DNA from: Sphacelaria rigidula
Taxonomy: Eukaryota; Phaeophyceae; Sphacelariales
Assembly (NCBI GenBank): GCA_964200075.2
Contig: CAXNAA020000028.1
Location: 1-34,003 of the forward strand
Direction of reading: 5' to 3'
DNA: 34,003 bases
Numbering within the stretch: position 1 is the first letter of the stretch; each line of letters starts with the position of its first letter. A model generated the notes under the pieces. The model made no database searches and was not told the DNA's origin. It was given only the letters and a program-made list of their open reading frames with translations. Of this stretch, positions 1 through 11,200 are shown in pieces. A program made the translations under genes and the position numbers.

Positions 1-145
1 CACCAGGTTGGTCTACACTTCACAGTGATATGCTTACATCGGCTTCATTCGGGAAACTGGGGAAGCTGTGGTGTGAGCAAGTTTTAGCAGCTTTTAAGCT
101 GGTCCAGCTCGTAGTCCGGTCAAAAGTAGCACTAGATCCACGAAA

Positions 146-298
146 GATCGGTAAAGTGCGCTTGAACCCCCTGGAGAGTATGGTCATTACTTCCGAGATT
201 GGGAAAGTGCGAAAGAACCCTCTGGACAGTATAGTAAAGCTTTCTGAGATCGCGAACGTGCGCTAGGACCCCCTGGAAATTGTAGCAAATCTTTCCGA
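146..298 (+). repeat. 51-bp tandem repeat (17-residue unit), three copies
   Basis: Copies start at 146, 197 and 248, each 51 bp with no length change. On the plus strand they read as a 17-residue unit IGKVRxNPLxSxVxxSE; the third copy has a TAG. The conserved reading and length suggest a former coding repeat at the window edge, possibly continuing left. Confidence 0.85.
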
Positions 299-1110
299 GG
301 TGGAACAATCCGTCAAGGCCCTTAATCTGGCGAAGCTCCACCCTGACGGACGTGCTCAAACGAGGATTTCGTGAGAGACTTTTTTCTCGTGTCACAAGAG
401 GCGGCCTTGGGGTTGACGATATGGATTGACGAAAACTAACTGTATGCCAACCGTACTCAGTCAACCAAGAGCTAAGGGTCGGTGTATGTGATGTTTCATA
501 GCGAGCCGTACATGCTCGCACGGCGCAAGTGCAATGCCAGAGCTGCCGAGTGCGATGTACTAATCGTCCTTTGGTAGGGCTGCACCAACCATTCTGCAGC
601 CCAAAGGCATCGTGGAAACACCCGGTCAGGTGGCAACGAGCGAGTTGGCGGCGCGCAGTGTATACGGTAGCCATGAGTTTTGGTTTAGTCCAGTTGCTCA
701 TCCTTTGGAGCCACCCTCTCCTCCGGTTGTGCTAAGAATATGTCTCTGTTTTGATACTGGAAAAGAGCACTCGTGTGATATCGCACGGGACGGCTCCGCT
801 TCGGGTGATGAAATGCATTATCATGCGCCATCACCACGTACGTGATGCGCGACGCCAACATGCTCAGCCTCACCACCCCGTTACACGCGAGCCATCGTGT
901 GCACGAATGCCGCCCACCGTCGGACTAACTATTCTCGCTGCCACTCCGTCTCCGCGAGTTGAATGAGTGTTGAGGAGTACATTTCCGGGGGGGGAAATGC
1001 GCTACGCCAAACTCTCGACAGCGCGCTCGACACGACCGTGTTTCAATGCACGGACGTGGTCGAGAATGACCACAAATAACGTCGACGTCACGAACGGCTG
1101 TCGGTTAAAA
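299..1110. other. intergenic stretch, no supported gene
   Basis: I see no splice-consistent coding sequence here. The open frames on both strands (for example 132-701 minus) overlap one another and lack family resemblance. Confidence 0.4.
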
Positions 1111-1260
1111 CCTACGCCGGTCGCAGTAGCAAAACATGCGCTACGCCTACTACGCGAGACGACCCGGAAGCACGAATCCAGGTGTGCGGTTGGATCAAAG
1201 AAGCTCAACGTATGGCTGCAACAAATCTGCGGCGGGAACCCACGCGACGATATGGCGATA

Positions 1261-1733
1261 CCAGCGCCGTCGCGATCACCGCCGACAACGACAACAGTCG
1301 TGCCGCTGAGGTATAATACGCTCGGCACGCGGTTGCAACAAACCGGCAGCAGCGACTCAGGCGACGACAAGGCGATACTGCCGCCGCTGCGATCACCGCC
1401 GATGCTAATAGGCGTGCCGTTAAGACAAAGAAAGTTACAAGCTTGGCTGCGACACGACAGCGGTGAAGATTCAGACTAAAACAACGCGATAGCAACGCCG
1501 TTGCGATCACCGCCGGTGCCAGCAGGCGTGCCGCTGAGGAGAACGAACTCAATTCTTGACGGCACCACATCGGCAGCGGGAATTCAGGTGACGATAACGC
1601 GACGGTACCGCCGCTGCGACCACCGCCGATGCCAACGAGCGTGCCGCTGAGGCAAAGTAAATCCTTCGTCTTGCTATGATAAACAGACAGCGGAAATCCA
1701 GGCGAAACAAGGCAATAGCACCGCCGCTGGTTG
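1261..1733 (+). repeat. diverged satellite, period about 114 bp
   Basis: Unit starts are near 1261, 1381, 1495, 1608 and 1721, marked by CCGCCGCTGCGATCACCGCC-like blocks followed by GCGTGCCGCTGAGG. Periods of 120, 114, 113 and 113 are not all multiples of three, so the open frames of 170 (plus) and 233 residues (minus) are probably repeat artefacts. Confidence 0.8.
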
Positions 1734-1839
1734 ACACGAAAAATATCGTTGCCAATAACGTGAGCACGCGGCTGCTGCCGCGCGAGTGGGGAACAAAAGT
1801 CACGAGCGGCGCACGTTAGACTAACTTTTATGAGCACAA

Positions 1840-2507
1840 ATCCCAATTTTACAGAGACCCTAATCTGTGCATAATCGGGGGAACTTATTATGTTTGCGAA
1901 AGTCAAATCCGTAGGGACCCTACTATGGTCTCATATATTTGTTGCAATAGTTCTTTACGCGGACGGATATGTTCTGCAGGGATGTGGTATCGCCTGCTAG
2001 TGAAGCCACAGAACAGGCAGGCAGTGAGTCATCCTTCGAGTACAGTATCGCATCATGGTACCATAGGGCAATACAGTGCAGCACACACCCCATCATCACA
2101 GTACACCGTAATGCCGTGTGAGAATACATTATGGTACAGTCAGTATTGCGAGAACAGTGACCAGTGTGCGAGAAGAGTTCAGAACGAGTGCATTGCCGTA
2201 CACCACCCTGTGAGCACAACAATAGACAGTAGGATAGATAGCACAGTACCATTCGATACGGTGATGCATACAGCAGTGCAGAGCAGTATATCATCGTCGC
2301 CGCAGAGGTACGGCGTCAATACTACTTATCCATTTGTCAAACTCCGTGCGAAGCTCCACCAGCAGCTGGCACGGTAGGTACGACCTGTGCTATCACAAGA
2401 CTGGCTGCTGCTACAGTTTGAGAAATATCAAACGCCTGTTGCCTTATCACCGTAAGTCACTGTACGTACGCTACAATCTTACAGATTGGAAGGCGGCTCA
2501 TCTTTCT
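1840..2507. other. intergenic stretch, no supported gene
   Basis: CAGTACA/GTGCAG-like short motifs recur near 2040-2290. Open frames occur on both strands across the same bases and show no coding bias. Nothing else is visible. Confidence 0.4.
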
Positions 2508-2660
2508 CCCGATCTGTAGCGCAGATTGGGGAAATCGTGAGAACACCGAGAAACCCCGAATTGAGGTCCCCCGATCTGGGCCATATTGGGGTCCATAACA
2601 GGTGTTTCTCGACTTGAGTTCCTCCGATCTGCGTAAAGATCGAGATTGGTGACTGCAATA
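2508..2660 (+). repeat. three imperfect hairpin-bearing repeats, spacing about 58 bp
   Basis: CCGATCTG blocks begin near 2509, 2570 and 2627. The first forms a good stem with CAGATTGGG (loop TAG/C), and the others have weaker ATTGGG or AGATCG partners. Function unknown. Confidence 0.6.
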
Positions 2661-3241
2661 GAAACTGGTTTTGTTGCATCACCACAGCTTCACTGATGTG
2701 GCCTTCTCGTGGGTAGCGTGGGCATTGTAAGTGGTATCCAGCGTGCCGCAGTTGAGCGTGAGTGACACTGGGATCGCTTCGTCTCGGCGGCGCAAGCATC
2801 GTAGACAGCGTTGAGCGTGCTGCGATTGACCATGCTGCGACCGATCATGATGCAGCACGGACCCCAACGCAAATTGCTATCAAAATTGTGTTTCTTCGCT
2901 TATGTGGGTACATATACTACAATTCGGTTCGAGGTCCTTCCTGTCTTGTGAGCGTGTTCTTACTTTCTTACTGGTGTCCCCGTTCACGTTCGTCGTGAAT
3001 GTCGTCCGACCTGACTACTCACGCACTTTCGCACTCGCGTGGTGCATGTCCGCCACGTTCGCATATTATACACAACATTCATAAGAACTGAACACAGCGC
3101 TCATAAGAATCCATTAGGTGTTTTGGAGAATGCAGCCTGCCGCTGCTCCCGACAGTCCTGTGGATGACGATACTGTAGACGAGGGAGACCACAGCAGGAC
3201 GCTCCGGCTCAGGACGATTTCGGTCATTTTGTTTTCATCAT

Positions 3242-4012
3242 ATGGATCGCAGCAACCTGGCATGGTTGATCAGCAAAAATGGAACTTGTTGCAGTGGAGC
3301 TTGTGTTTGTGCGCCACTCATACCGAAGAGGATGGCTACGCCCTCTACGCCTCCGTATTACGCTGGCGTTGCCGTTGACGCTTACAACAAGACGCATATG
3401 CGAGTGCAGAGCAGCTACTGGTGGTGTGCAAACGTTACCGGGATATGGCACGAGCTAGATGTGCGTGGAAATTGCCTGGCGGGTCTGGACGCATTTCCTT
3501 ACATGAAGGCGCGGTCTCTCCCGCCGAATAACCATTGCGAACGCCAGCGGAGAAAAAGAATGGACTTGCTGGCGCATGGGCGCGAAAGAGGCTTACAGCT
3601 TGTAAAACGTAGAACCTGGGACCAGCGCGCACTGCATGTGCCCGCGTTAACAATCGAGAAAACTGGTGTGAGCTTTACTGACACCCAGACAAGAGCAACC
3701 ATGCAGGACCAGTTTCGATACCCAATTCGTCGTCCTTCGAAATCAACACCCAAAACAAATACTTCGCAAACGTCTACAATAATGTATGGGAATACCAAGC
3801 AGGTTTGGATGTACATATGTCCGACGTGTATTTGTCATATTCCAGCGGTGCTACGATCCTTTGATATTCCGTACTGGTGGACCAACAGCCGAGCACAGAG
3901 CAGCTCTGGACTCCAGTCCTCCCACAGCGGGCACACGGTAAAGACAACGTCTACCGTTCACAGCGGGTCTGAGCGCGGAGGACGAACCGCGGGTCTGCGC
4001 AGTTGCTTTTGA
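3242..4012 (+). other. 256-codon open frame, unrecognised
   Basis: It is the longest uninterrupted frame in the first 8 kb, but has no motif I recognise, mixed Cys/Trp/Arg composition and substantial antisense open frames on the same bases. A decayed mobile-element fragment or chance is as likely as a gene. Confidence 0.2.
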
Positions 4013-4085
4013 GCACTGAAAACAGTGAACGAAGATGGATTCCCCCCCCAAACAGTACTACGAATACATGAAAAAATGGTCCCAA

Positions 4086-4135
4086 GCACCACTCGAGCCG
4101 CAATGTAAGCTGCATTTGGACATAGCACTACGTAA
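4086..4135 (-). repeat. dispersed repeat, inverted partner of 4905-4960
   Basis: The reverse complement matches 4905-4960, best over a core containing TCCAAATG..GCTTACATT.CGGCTC. Differences are mostly transitions. In one frame the two copies read VQMQLTLRLEWCL and IQMWLTLRLSVVL. They may be terminal repeats of one element or two decayed copies. Confidence 0.55.
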
Positions 4136-4263
4136 CAGTTTACCACGGCTGGACCCTTGGGGGTCAGTTGAAGTGCGACAATCGATCAATCAAATCAGTC
4201 ATCAGTCATTTTTTTTCTTGAAACGATGTTGTACATATTTTTTCAGGAAAACCCACAGGACTG

Positions 4264-4713
4264 TCAAATCCATTTTTTACAAACTGGTATGAACTTGTTC
4301 TCTACAGCAGCATCCGAAGCAGAGGCTAACAGAGCTCCGACGTAGCAACCTCCAGTTGAAGGCCTTCCCATCTTTTGATCAACATGTTCATCAATGGAGG
4401 CGCTGCTGAGAAGATGAGCGGAGATAATCTTAATGAAGATGAAAAGTTTTTGATCTAGAAGCTCCTGGACCAAAGCGCGTCTCTCCTCTCCTATGAGATT
4501 TTTTCTGGTTACCTTCTCAGCAACGCCTTCAGCTTGTGCGTGCCGTGGTGTTCGTCCGTGGTATGTGGTGCATCTTGACTCCAAGAGTAATTTGGGTAAA
4601 TTGCGGGGGTCAGGGCAAAAAACGACGTCTGTAATGAAAAGCCCGGGGATGGTATTGATGAATCTCCTGTCCACCACGGGGATTTTCTTTCCCCTTCCCC
4701 CCCCCCTTCTCAA
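4264..4713 (-). pseudogene. possible transposase-like relic (149-codon frame)
   Basis: A short segment KVTRKNLIGEERRALVQELL is reminiscent of the start of helix-turn-helix regions in some mariner-like transposases. The rest gives no support, and no DDE/D catalytic region was found nearby. It lies between the inverted repeats at 4086 and 4905. Tentative only. Confidence 0.2.
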
Positions 4714-4775
4714 AGGGGATGCGTGGTCGATGGTCAGATGACTAAGGCAAGCAAAACATGAGTACGCCCGCCCCG
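4710..4775 (+). repeat. dispersed repeat copy 1 (partner 6667-6732)
   Basis: It aligns without gaps to 6667-6732 at roughly 80% identity by eye, sharing GGGATGCGTGGTC, GACTAAGGCAAGCAA and ATGAGTACGCCC. Both copies lie beside long C runs (about 4691-4707 here). Confidence 0.75.
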
Positions 4776-4904
4776 ATTGTACGGATGGAGATGAACGGCC
4801 TCAAGACCACGGCATGCAAGATCATGAGTACACCCTACCCCCCCCACCCCGACCCGAAATTCACTTCATATCACCTCAACGCTTCTAGAACCGCTGCACA
4901 ACTA

Positions 4905-4960
4905 TCCTACGACGGTACATCCAAATGTGGCTTACATTACGGCTCAGCGTGGTATTGCAT
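4905..4960 (+). repeat. dispersed repeat, inverted partner of 4086-4135
   Basis: See the partner entry. The two copies lie about 0.8 kb apart in opposite orientation, flanking the transposase-like frame and C-rich tracts. Confidence 0.55.
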
Positions 4961-5217
4961 GAAGACGCCATCTGCCCTACAAATTGTCTATGTGCACATC
5001 TCCTCAAAATATCAGGTCCCAATTCTCGAGCTTTGCGTGAGGAATCGCTGGATATTCTTTCGTTTTCCCATGTAGTCGGATCAAGGGGTGTGACCGCATG
5101 TTCACATATGCTACGCTCCAGTTTTCAATATATCTGTCGTCTGCGAAGAACATATGTACTGTATAGCAACTCTAATTCGAACAGGCCTCCATACGGCACC
5201 ATGGAACAGTAAAAGCT

Positions 5218-5241
5218 GTACCGTACGCCACAGTACGGTAC
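5218..5241. repeat. perfect 9-bp hairpin
   Basis: GTACCGTAC and GTACGGTAC flank a six-base loop GCCACA. It sits just upstream of the CAG-type microsatellite; function unknown. Confidence 0.8.
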
Positions 5242-5262
5242 GGCCATAACTTTCATAAAGGC

Positions 5263-5320
5263 CAGCACAGCTCAGCACAGCTCAGAGCTCAGCACAGCAC
5301 AGCACAGCACAGCACAGCAA
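5263..5320 (+). repeat. CAGCA/CAGCT microsatellite
   Basis: Repeated CAGCACAG and CTCAGCACAG units merge into a regular AGCAC run before AAATTC. It lies in intergenic sequence. Confidence 0.9.
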
Positions 5321-5616
5321 AATTCATCACACCCGACTAGGCACAGTAAAGTGCGACATTACTGTGCATAACTTATCGGACCACAAACGTACATATCGCC
5401 CCTGCATGCAAGAGGTTCCACTCACTCGAAAGGAAATGTTACCAAGATTTCGAATCCACCGGCGACGCCACCAGAGATAAACGGATGCTTGGGTCGATAC
5501 CGTTGCTCTTCCTCTGTCTTGACGGACATTCCGCTCCTGTGTTCCCGCTGAGAGATGGCTGACACAAGGTTCCCAACACCTTGCACATGAACACATCCAG
5601 GTGCGGTGGAATTAAC

Positions 5617-5942
5617 ATGGTGAAACGCTCGAAACAGCACGAGTTAACCCGCATATTGCTCTCTCGACACCCGCAACGCCACGGACTCACTACTTTGTAC
5701 GCGAGCGCATTTCGCGCCCTGTACATGTTGTAGTTACCACCCTGGTGGGTAGGTATGTGAGGTTTTGAATGCTGGTGTCACTTTCATACCAGCGCTTTGT
5801 GCAGGCTTCTACGAAGCGAAGGCAAGTTGAACTGCAACTGACCGCTGAGCAGACCCGGCTACTGAGTTTGATCTCCAAGATAACCCGTATGAACTGCGTC
5901 CTTCCATTACGGTGAAAGACGATGCCGAGCGCAAAGAGGCCA
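5617..5942 (+). other. weak coding-like island
   Basis: ATG 5617 opens MVKRSKQHELTRILLSRHPQ... (38 codons to TAG). After GCTTTGTGCAG at about 5806, a helical frame reads STKRRQVELQLTAEQTRLLS, and a different frame soon after gives ITVKDDAERKEATLAA to a TAA. No single splice scheme joins these in phase. It may be a small spliced gene or a frameshifted relic. Confidence 0.25.
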
Positions 5943-5959
5943 CACTTGCTGCATAAACG

Positions 5960-6666
5960 AGGACGATTAGGGGAATTTGCGGCTCCACATGCTCCGGGTG
6001 GTACTAGTGGTATCCGCGCACATGACCATCGCCAACACCAACACCATCTAGACTCGCATCAGGTAATGGGCGTAGTGTAATAGTACGGAACTTGAACTTT
6101 TACAGAGGCGACCAAGATGGGTCGCTTCTTGTCACAGCACAATACCTATACAGCATAGACTGGAAGGGTTCGGGTTTCACAGGGTGACACAGTTAACTTG
6201 CACCACAGTACAGATCCGCTAGATACCAAGAAATCGACCTGAAACGATCAGGCAATCTGAGACTCAACTAATGGTTCACGGTAAGATATACTGTACGGCC
6301 TAGAAATAAGGAGTAGATACATCCGTATTCGTCTGCACAAGATAAAAAATCGCTACCGTGGATGAGAAATTGCATCACAAAGGTGCAATGCGGATAAGAA
6401 ACTACAACGGCGCAACTCTGGAAGGTCATAGATCAGGATGAGAAACATAACCCTCCCCCCCCCCCTTCGGCATGGAATCGTTTGATGCACTAGACAGCGG
6501 GGGAAAAACGATGGCTATAGTAGGAGATAGATGGTGGCCACAGACGGCGAAACTTGACGGGGATAAGATGTGCACTGTAAAAGATTTTTGTGTAATGTAT
6601 GCAAGAAACGTAATGTGCGAAGAAATGCTGGAGGCGTCTCTATTAGGAGTGAAACAGTGCTCCGTT
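5960..6666. other. intergenic stretch, no supported gene
   Basis: Apart from a long C run near 6452-6466 and a 76-codon open frame (6472-6702) that ends in the dispersed repeat, nothing is supported. Confidence 0.4.
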
Positions 6667-6732
6667 TCGAAAGGGATGCGTGGTCAATCATTGAACGACT
6701 AAGGCAAGCAACAAATGAGTACGCCCCCCCCC
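6667..6732 (+). repeat. dispersed repeat copy 2 (partner 4710-4775)
   Basis: See copy 1. It is followed by a C-rich stretch like copy 1, and in one frame reads RDAWSIIERLRQATNEYAPP, which looks protein-like and suggests the repeat derives from a coding element. Confidence 0.75.
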
Positions 6733-7366
6733 GCTCCCCGCTGCTCTACGCGTCTGAGAAGGCTTTATATCATCGCCGGTCTCGATAACAAACCAAACTT
6801 TTCTTTACACGATACAACCATATACCAGTTTTTTTGGAGTGTTGGTTGTGTCGATGCAGGGTGGTACACCGCCATGGCAGCTTCCCAATATAGCCCAAGT
6901 CAGCTTGGAGACGTGCTACGGCAGCGGTGCGCAAAAGCCTTTCTGGGCCGATGTACCGGAGTTAGATCTAGACTCTCGCGCACTCGCACTAGTGCAGTTC
7001 GGACGAAATTGTGTCTGAACGCGAGGCGATCCTCTCGTAGCCAAGCCTCACAAATTGTGAAAAAAATATTATTTTGTTTCACGACGTGAGATACGTCAGA
7101 CAAGTGTAATTGCCCAAAAGAGTGCATCCGCACCGTAGCAGGACTCCTTGATGAATTTGGAGACGCGCAGAGACACAGCTATGCTGGTAGATTCAGCTCA
7201 AGCGGAATCGCCAATTGCACACCCACATGAGGGAACGTAGAGGTGTCGAGTGGCCTTTTCGAAATGCAGGGATGCTACACTAGTACAGCGAGTTCATCAC
7301 CGTGACGGACAACACCAAATAGATCGCATTAGGATGATAGCCCTAACCCAAACTTGCCAATTGTTT

Positions 7367-7672
7367 TTACTCAGCGATTGCTATGTGTTTGTCTCTCGAC
7401 CACATTGAATCGGCCACGTTTCCCATGAGTGGTCGAGAGGGGGTCGCTGCCGGGACTGACTTTCGATAGGGTGTCAGGAAAGAAGAAATCGTTTTTCTTA
7501 TTTTTTCGTCAGACACATCTCGAAATCCCCAAGCAAGAAACTCAGCTGAACCTCTATCTACAATAAGGCTTGAGCCTGGGTCTAATATAGTGTTCCTTTC
7601 AGGCGGGGCGGCAGTGTACTGCACGAGTCGGGCGTCACGTTTATGCGGTATATTTTTGCGCTCATGGAACAT
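7367..7672 (-). pseudogene. possible retroelement protease relic (101-codon frame)
   Basis: The minus-strand frame contains ILDPGSSLIVDRGSAEFLAW, whose spacing resembles retropepsin D-S/T-G active-site regions, but with Pro in place of Ser/Thr. No reverse transcriptase or integrase motif is visible nearby. Weak call. Confidence 0.2.
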
Positions 7673-8043
7673 AGATATGTCGCTATGCCATTATGTCCAA
7701 TCATAATTGACAATGCAATTCAGACAATGCTAGTATAAACACGACAATATTCGCGTGAATACTGCTGGGCACGAAACTGTTCACAACAAATCCGGAAGAA
7801 GTGACTACGCAGATGGTATAGTTCAAAACGTCTCAACACGGCCGAGTGCTCGGAAGTTGACTTGAATTCCTGCACGGAGCAGGCCTTTTCTCCCGGATCT
7901 AACTTATTCGAGCGCATGTGAGATCGTGTAGTGCCCGCATCTGGTCTCTGTTGTCATGTTCAATATGCTGCTGGAAGAAATAAAAGCAACCCGGCCCCCG
8001 TAGCAACAACTCCGTTGTATTTTGTCGCGAGGGGCACTGACTT
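7673..8043. other. presumed upstream/5' region of the giant gene
   Basis: No gene is supported. The transcription start is not identifiable; AATAAAAG near 7978 is the only TATA-like element within 100 bp of the ATG. An in-frame TGA lies at about 8038. Confidence 0.35.
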
Positions 8044-8225
8044 ATGCCTGACACGATATCGAAATCCAAGGAACGGCACGCTCGAGATGGACACGAAGAA
8101 TCCTCCAGTATCTCCTCTAGCACTGGCTCTTCAGACCCGGTTTTGCACGGGTTATTGCAAGATGTTCCGACAAGAAAGCCAAAAAGCCAGCTGACATCGA
8201 CGGAGTACGCATTGCAAGAAATTAG
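8044..8225 (+). CDS. exon 1 of the giant gene (start codon)
   Basis: It opens at ATG 8044 with MPDTISKSKERHARD, just after an in-frame TGA. The ~60 residues are Ser-rich and charged, with a run of Glu and Ser near residues 18-30. It ends after ATT AG at a strong GTGAGA donor in phase 2, and the AG joins the G that begins exon 2 to give Arg. No clear promoter was seen; an AATAAAAG stretch near 7978 is the only TATA-like sequence close upstream. Confidence 0.75.
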
Positions 8226-11200
8226 GTGAGATTCTTGAGAAAATGTATCCAGCTGCCTCGTGCCGTGGCGACCTTGTTTTCTCGCTCTGCAACCCGTTCA
8301 CTCTGCCTCGACTGAACCCAGGTTCTTCGTACGTATCCTTGGTCTCCCGAAGCGCAAATCGCGTGCGGTAGAGCGATATGATTCGTGCGGTCGCATTTGC
8401 TGTAACCAAGGCCATTCGATGTATTAACCAGATGCTACCCTAACAAAACTACACCGTGGTCCGAATCAAAAGACTGCATCTCCGACCTCCGCGGTACCCC
8501 AGTGTACCAAGTATTGAATGTTGTCAACCACTAACCAAACACCCGCCATGACTTCAAGTAGTTTCCGATTATAGCAACGCCCACATCTCACTCTCAAGCC
8601 CTAACTCAGTACAATGGGAAAATTCCGCGTCCCGCAGTAACATGTGCCAGCCATGGCTCTCGAAGAAACCAGCAAGCCTTTATGTTTCTTCTTGCTGCAC
8701 TCTGTTGTCGCATGCAGGAGTCGTGTAAGAGCCATTGATGAGCGGTGGGAAGAGGTCAACGTGAGGGCTACGAATACCCTCGACAACATCAAGGAAGGAA
8801 CCCTGGCTAGTCTGGAACCCGGCGGAAACCGAAGGCGTTCGGCCAGAATCCCTGCCGCACGCAAGCGAAGAGAAAAAGGTACTAGACTGAATGCATGTTA
8901 CTGGTGCTTGTCTACGGAGATTTGTGAGAAGTTAAAATGCATGCTCTGCAATATGATTGCGTCCCACGTTCAGTAGTCGGACTCTTTGGTAGAGCAAAGA
9001 AACGGTCGGAGAAGCGACGAAAATAGACAGGTGTTGGGCAGCAGGGAAACAGTGATGTGGTCAAGGTGTCGCATTGTCAGTTGTAATTGTTAATTCTGCG
9101 GTAGTACTGTAGCAATACCGTAGTAGCATCATGGTTGCCGAAGTCTTACATGGAGCCTTGACATGAGCACGCGACGAGAGCTCAATAGCAGCACCGTGGA
9201 AGTGCCACGGTGCCCTCATGAAGTTGCCACGACGTTGTCGCAGTAGTACCGTGGGTGTGTTGCGTCATCATTGCTTCAAAGAACTGTCATGGTGCCGTCA
9301 TGCAGCATCAAGAAGTTATTCCTCCCGATGGTAGGGACACGGCTGTGTACTGTGACACGTTCACGACAATGCCAGAGTACGAGGCTACCTTGGGAGAGAG
9401 GCATGCCACTCTCGTAGTGCCACCCCGATGTCGGCACATGGTCCATCATGTGAGGTGCGATTTTTTCGATATATTCCCGCACATTGACGGATCTGGCACG
9501 AATTCGGCCGCAATCACAAGATAGACGTGCCAAAGGTGATTAAACGGAAATGATTATTGTAGGAAGCTGGAGCAATGGGAAAGACTAGAGCCAAATAAGG
9601 GTAAAAACGATAGCGTCAACTGAAGAACGCGAAAATAAAGTCAAGAGAGAAATGAAGAGGAAATTAAATGAAAGGGGGAAACGAAAAGCGCAAGTCTAAG
9701 ATACAGTGCGTGTCTCGAGGAAAAGTCTCCCAACAGACCCATGCTGGATGGCTTCAAGCAAGGAGACCGTGCAAAAAAAGACGAAAATCAAAGCCTTGAA
9801 GAAAGTTGCGAGTCGGCTATTTGCGAACCACACTGTCTTGCCAGAAATTCTCACCCGCGATGTTACTACACATGATTTTCTGCGTTGTCTTCGGCTGTGA
9901 GTTTCTTCTCTTTCTTCTTTTCCCTCTCTACTCTTTTGCTTGTTGTTCTTTCATTCTTAATATCCATTTTTCCTTATTCCGCTTTCCCCCCTCATGCAGC
10001 ATTGGCGTTTGGTATCTCACCCCTTCAGAACTCGTGGGTGAAACTTCCTGCCCGAATAACGTGGCCCTAATAAATCTCAATCGCCGCATGCTTTCACGGC
10101 CTTTTTCTGCCTTGCCTTGCCGTGCCTTGCCTTGCCTTGCCTGGCCTTGCCCTGACTTGTTTCATTTTTGTTCGATCTCCTCACCTGAAGTCATCGGTAG
10201 AGCCTGCTGTCCTCTTTTTGTTTTGGGACCGAGACTAGATACCAGGGCTGTTCCTATCTTGTGTTCGTAGTTCATTTCGTTTGTTCTCTTTCTTTTCCGT
10301 GCTTCTCCTTGCACGTGTTTCCTCCAGCGAGGTTTCCAGTTTAATTTCCTTGATCACGTCTATTTTGTGACCACGGTGAACTCGTAGCGGAGCAGTTAAT
10401 CTGCGACAGTGTACCAATAATTGACGAATTCAATCAGTCAGTCAGTCAATTAGTCAATCATTACCACGATACTGTCGTGAGAGGCACTACCATTGCGACC
10501 AATATCGTCAGGTCCCTGCTATTTTGAACTAATTCTTGATTATCCGACGCGCCTAACACATTGACCGGGCGTACTCCAGCCTAGACGCAAGTGTCTACGG
10601 TACTGCTGCTACCACGCAAATACGATGTCGTGAAACGCAACTCCCTTCTGGCGATAGTGTGACCATTCTTCAAATACTGCGTTCATCTGAAGCACGGTTT
10701 CACTTCGCATTATACCTGGTACATCTTGAACCATCTGTGGATAACGACAGATCGTAAGTTTTCACTACGCAGCGGAAGCAAGACAGGCAACCACGCACCG
10801 CCAAGTATTCTGGATAGTGCGTCAAGTGCGATGGCATGGCTGGATGAAATGGGAAATTCCGGCAGGAGGATTTCCCGCGACGAGCGCCTGGCCTTTGCTT
10901 TGGCGGAGTCTCAGGAGAACCTGGCCGAGGCCTCGCAAAAGTTCGAGGAATCGCAGGAGCGCAGCGCTGGTCTTCTTGATGAGCTCCGTGGGTGGTTGGA
11001 TAGCTTCACCGGAACAGCCCGGCCCGAGGATATAAATCCGATTATGGTGATGCTCCCCGACGAGGGGGTGCAAAGCGAGGTGGTGCTTCTCATGACGGAC
11101 TGCCAGGTGAAGAGCTTTGCGGGCGTGACACGGTATTGCCCTCAATCATGCACTTAACAAGCTTTCGGGTTTTTTCGCATACATAGTAGCGCTAGACAAA

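Larger units (their letters stand above)
8879..10786 (+). other. long intron 2
   Basis: This ~1.9-kb gap is best read as intron. It holds degenerate GTAGTACCGTGG-type repeats with a small perfect hairpin (about 9190-9215), pyrimidine-rich DNA near 9900-10000, a CCTTG-type microsatellite and a CAGT run. A 154-codon open frame at 9806-10270 is pyrimidine-driven and lacks coding character. No convincing extra exon was found. Confidence 0.55.

Noticed and set aside
1205-1906. 233-codon minus-strand open frame
   Set aside because: It lies on the ~114-bp satellite, whose period is not always a multiple of three, so the open frame is most likely a by-product of the repeat.
9806-10270. 154-codon plus-strand open frame in intron 2
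   Set aside because: Its residues (Phe, Leu, Ser, Cys runs) come from pyrimidine-rich and CCTTG-repeat DNA; no family features and no phase role in the splice model.
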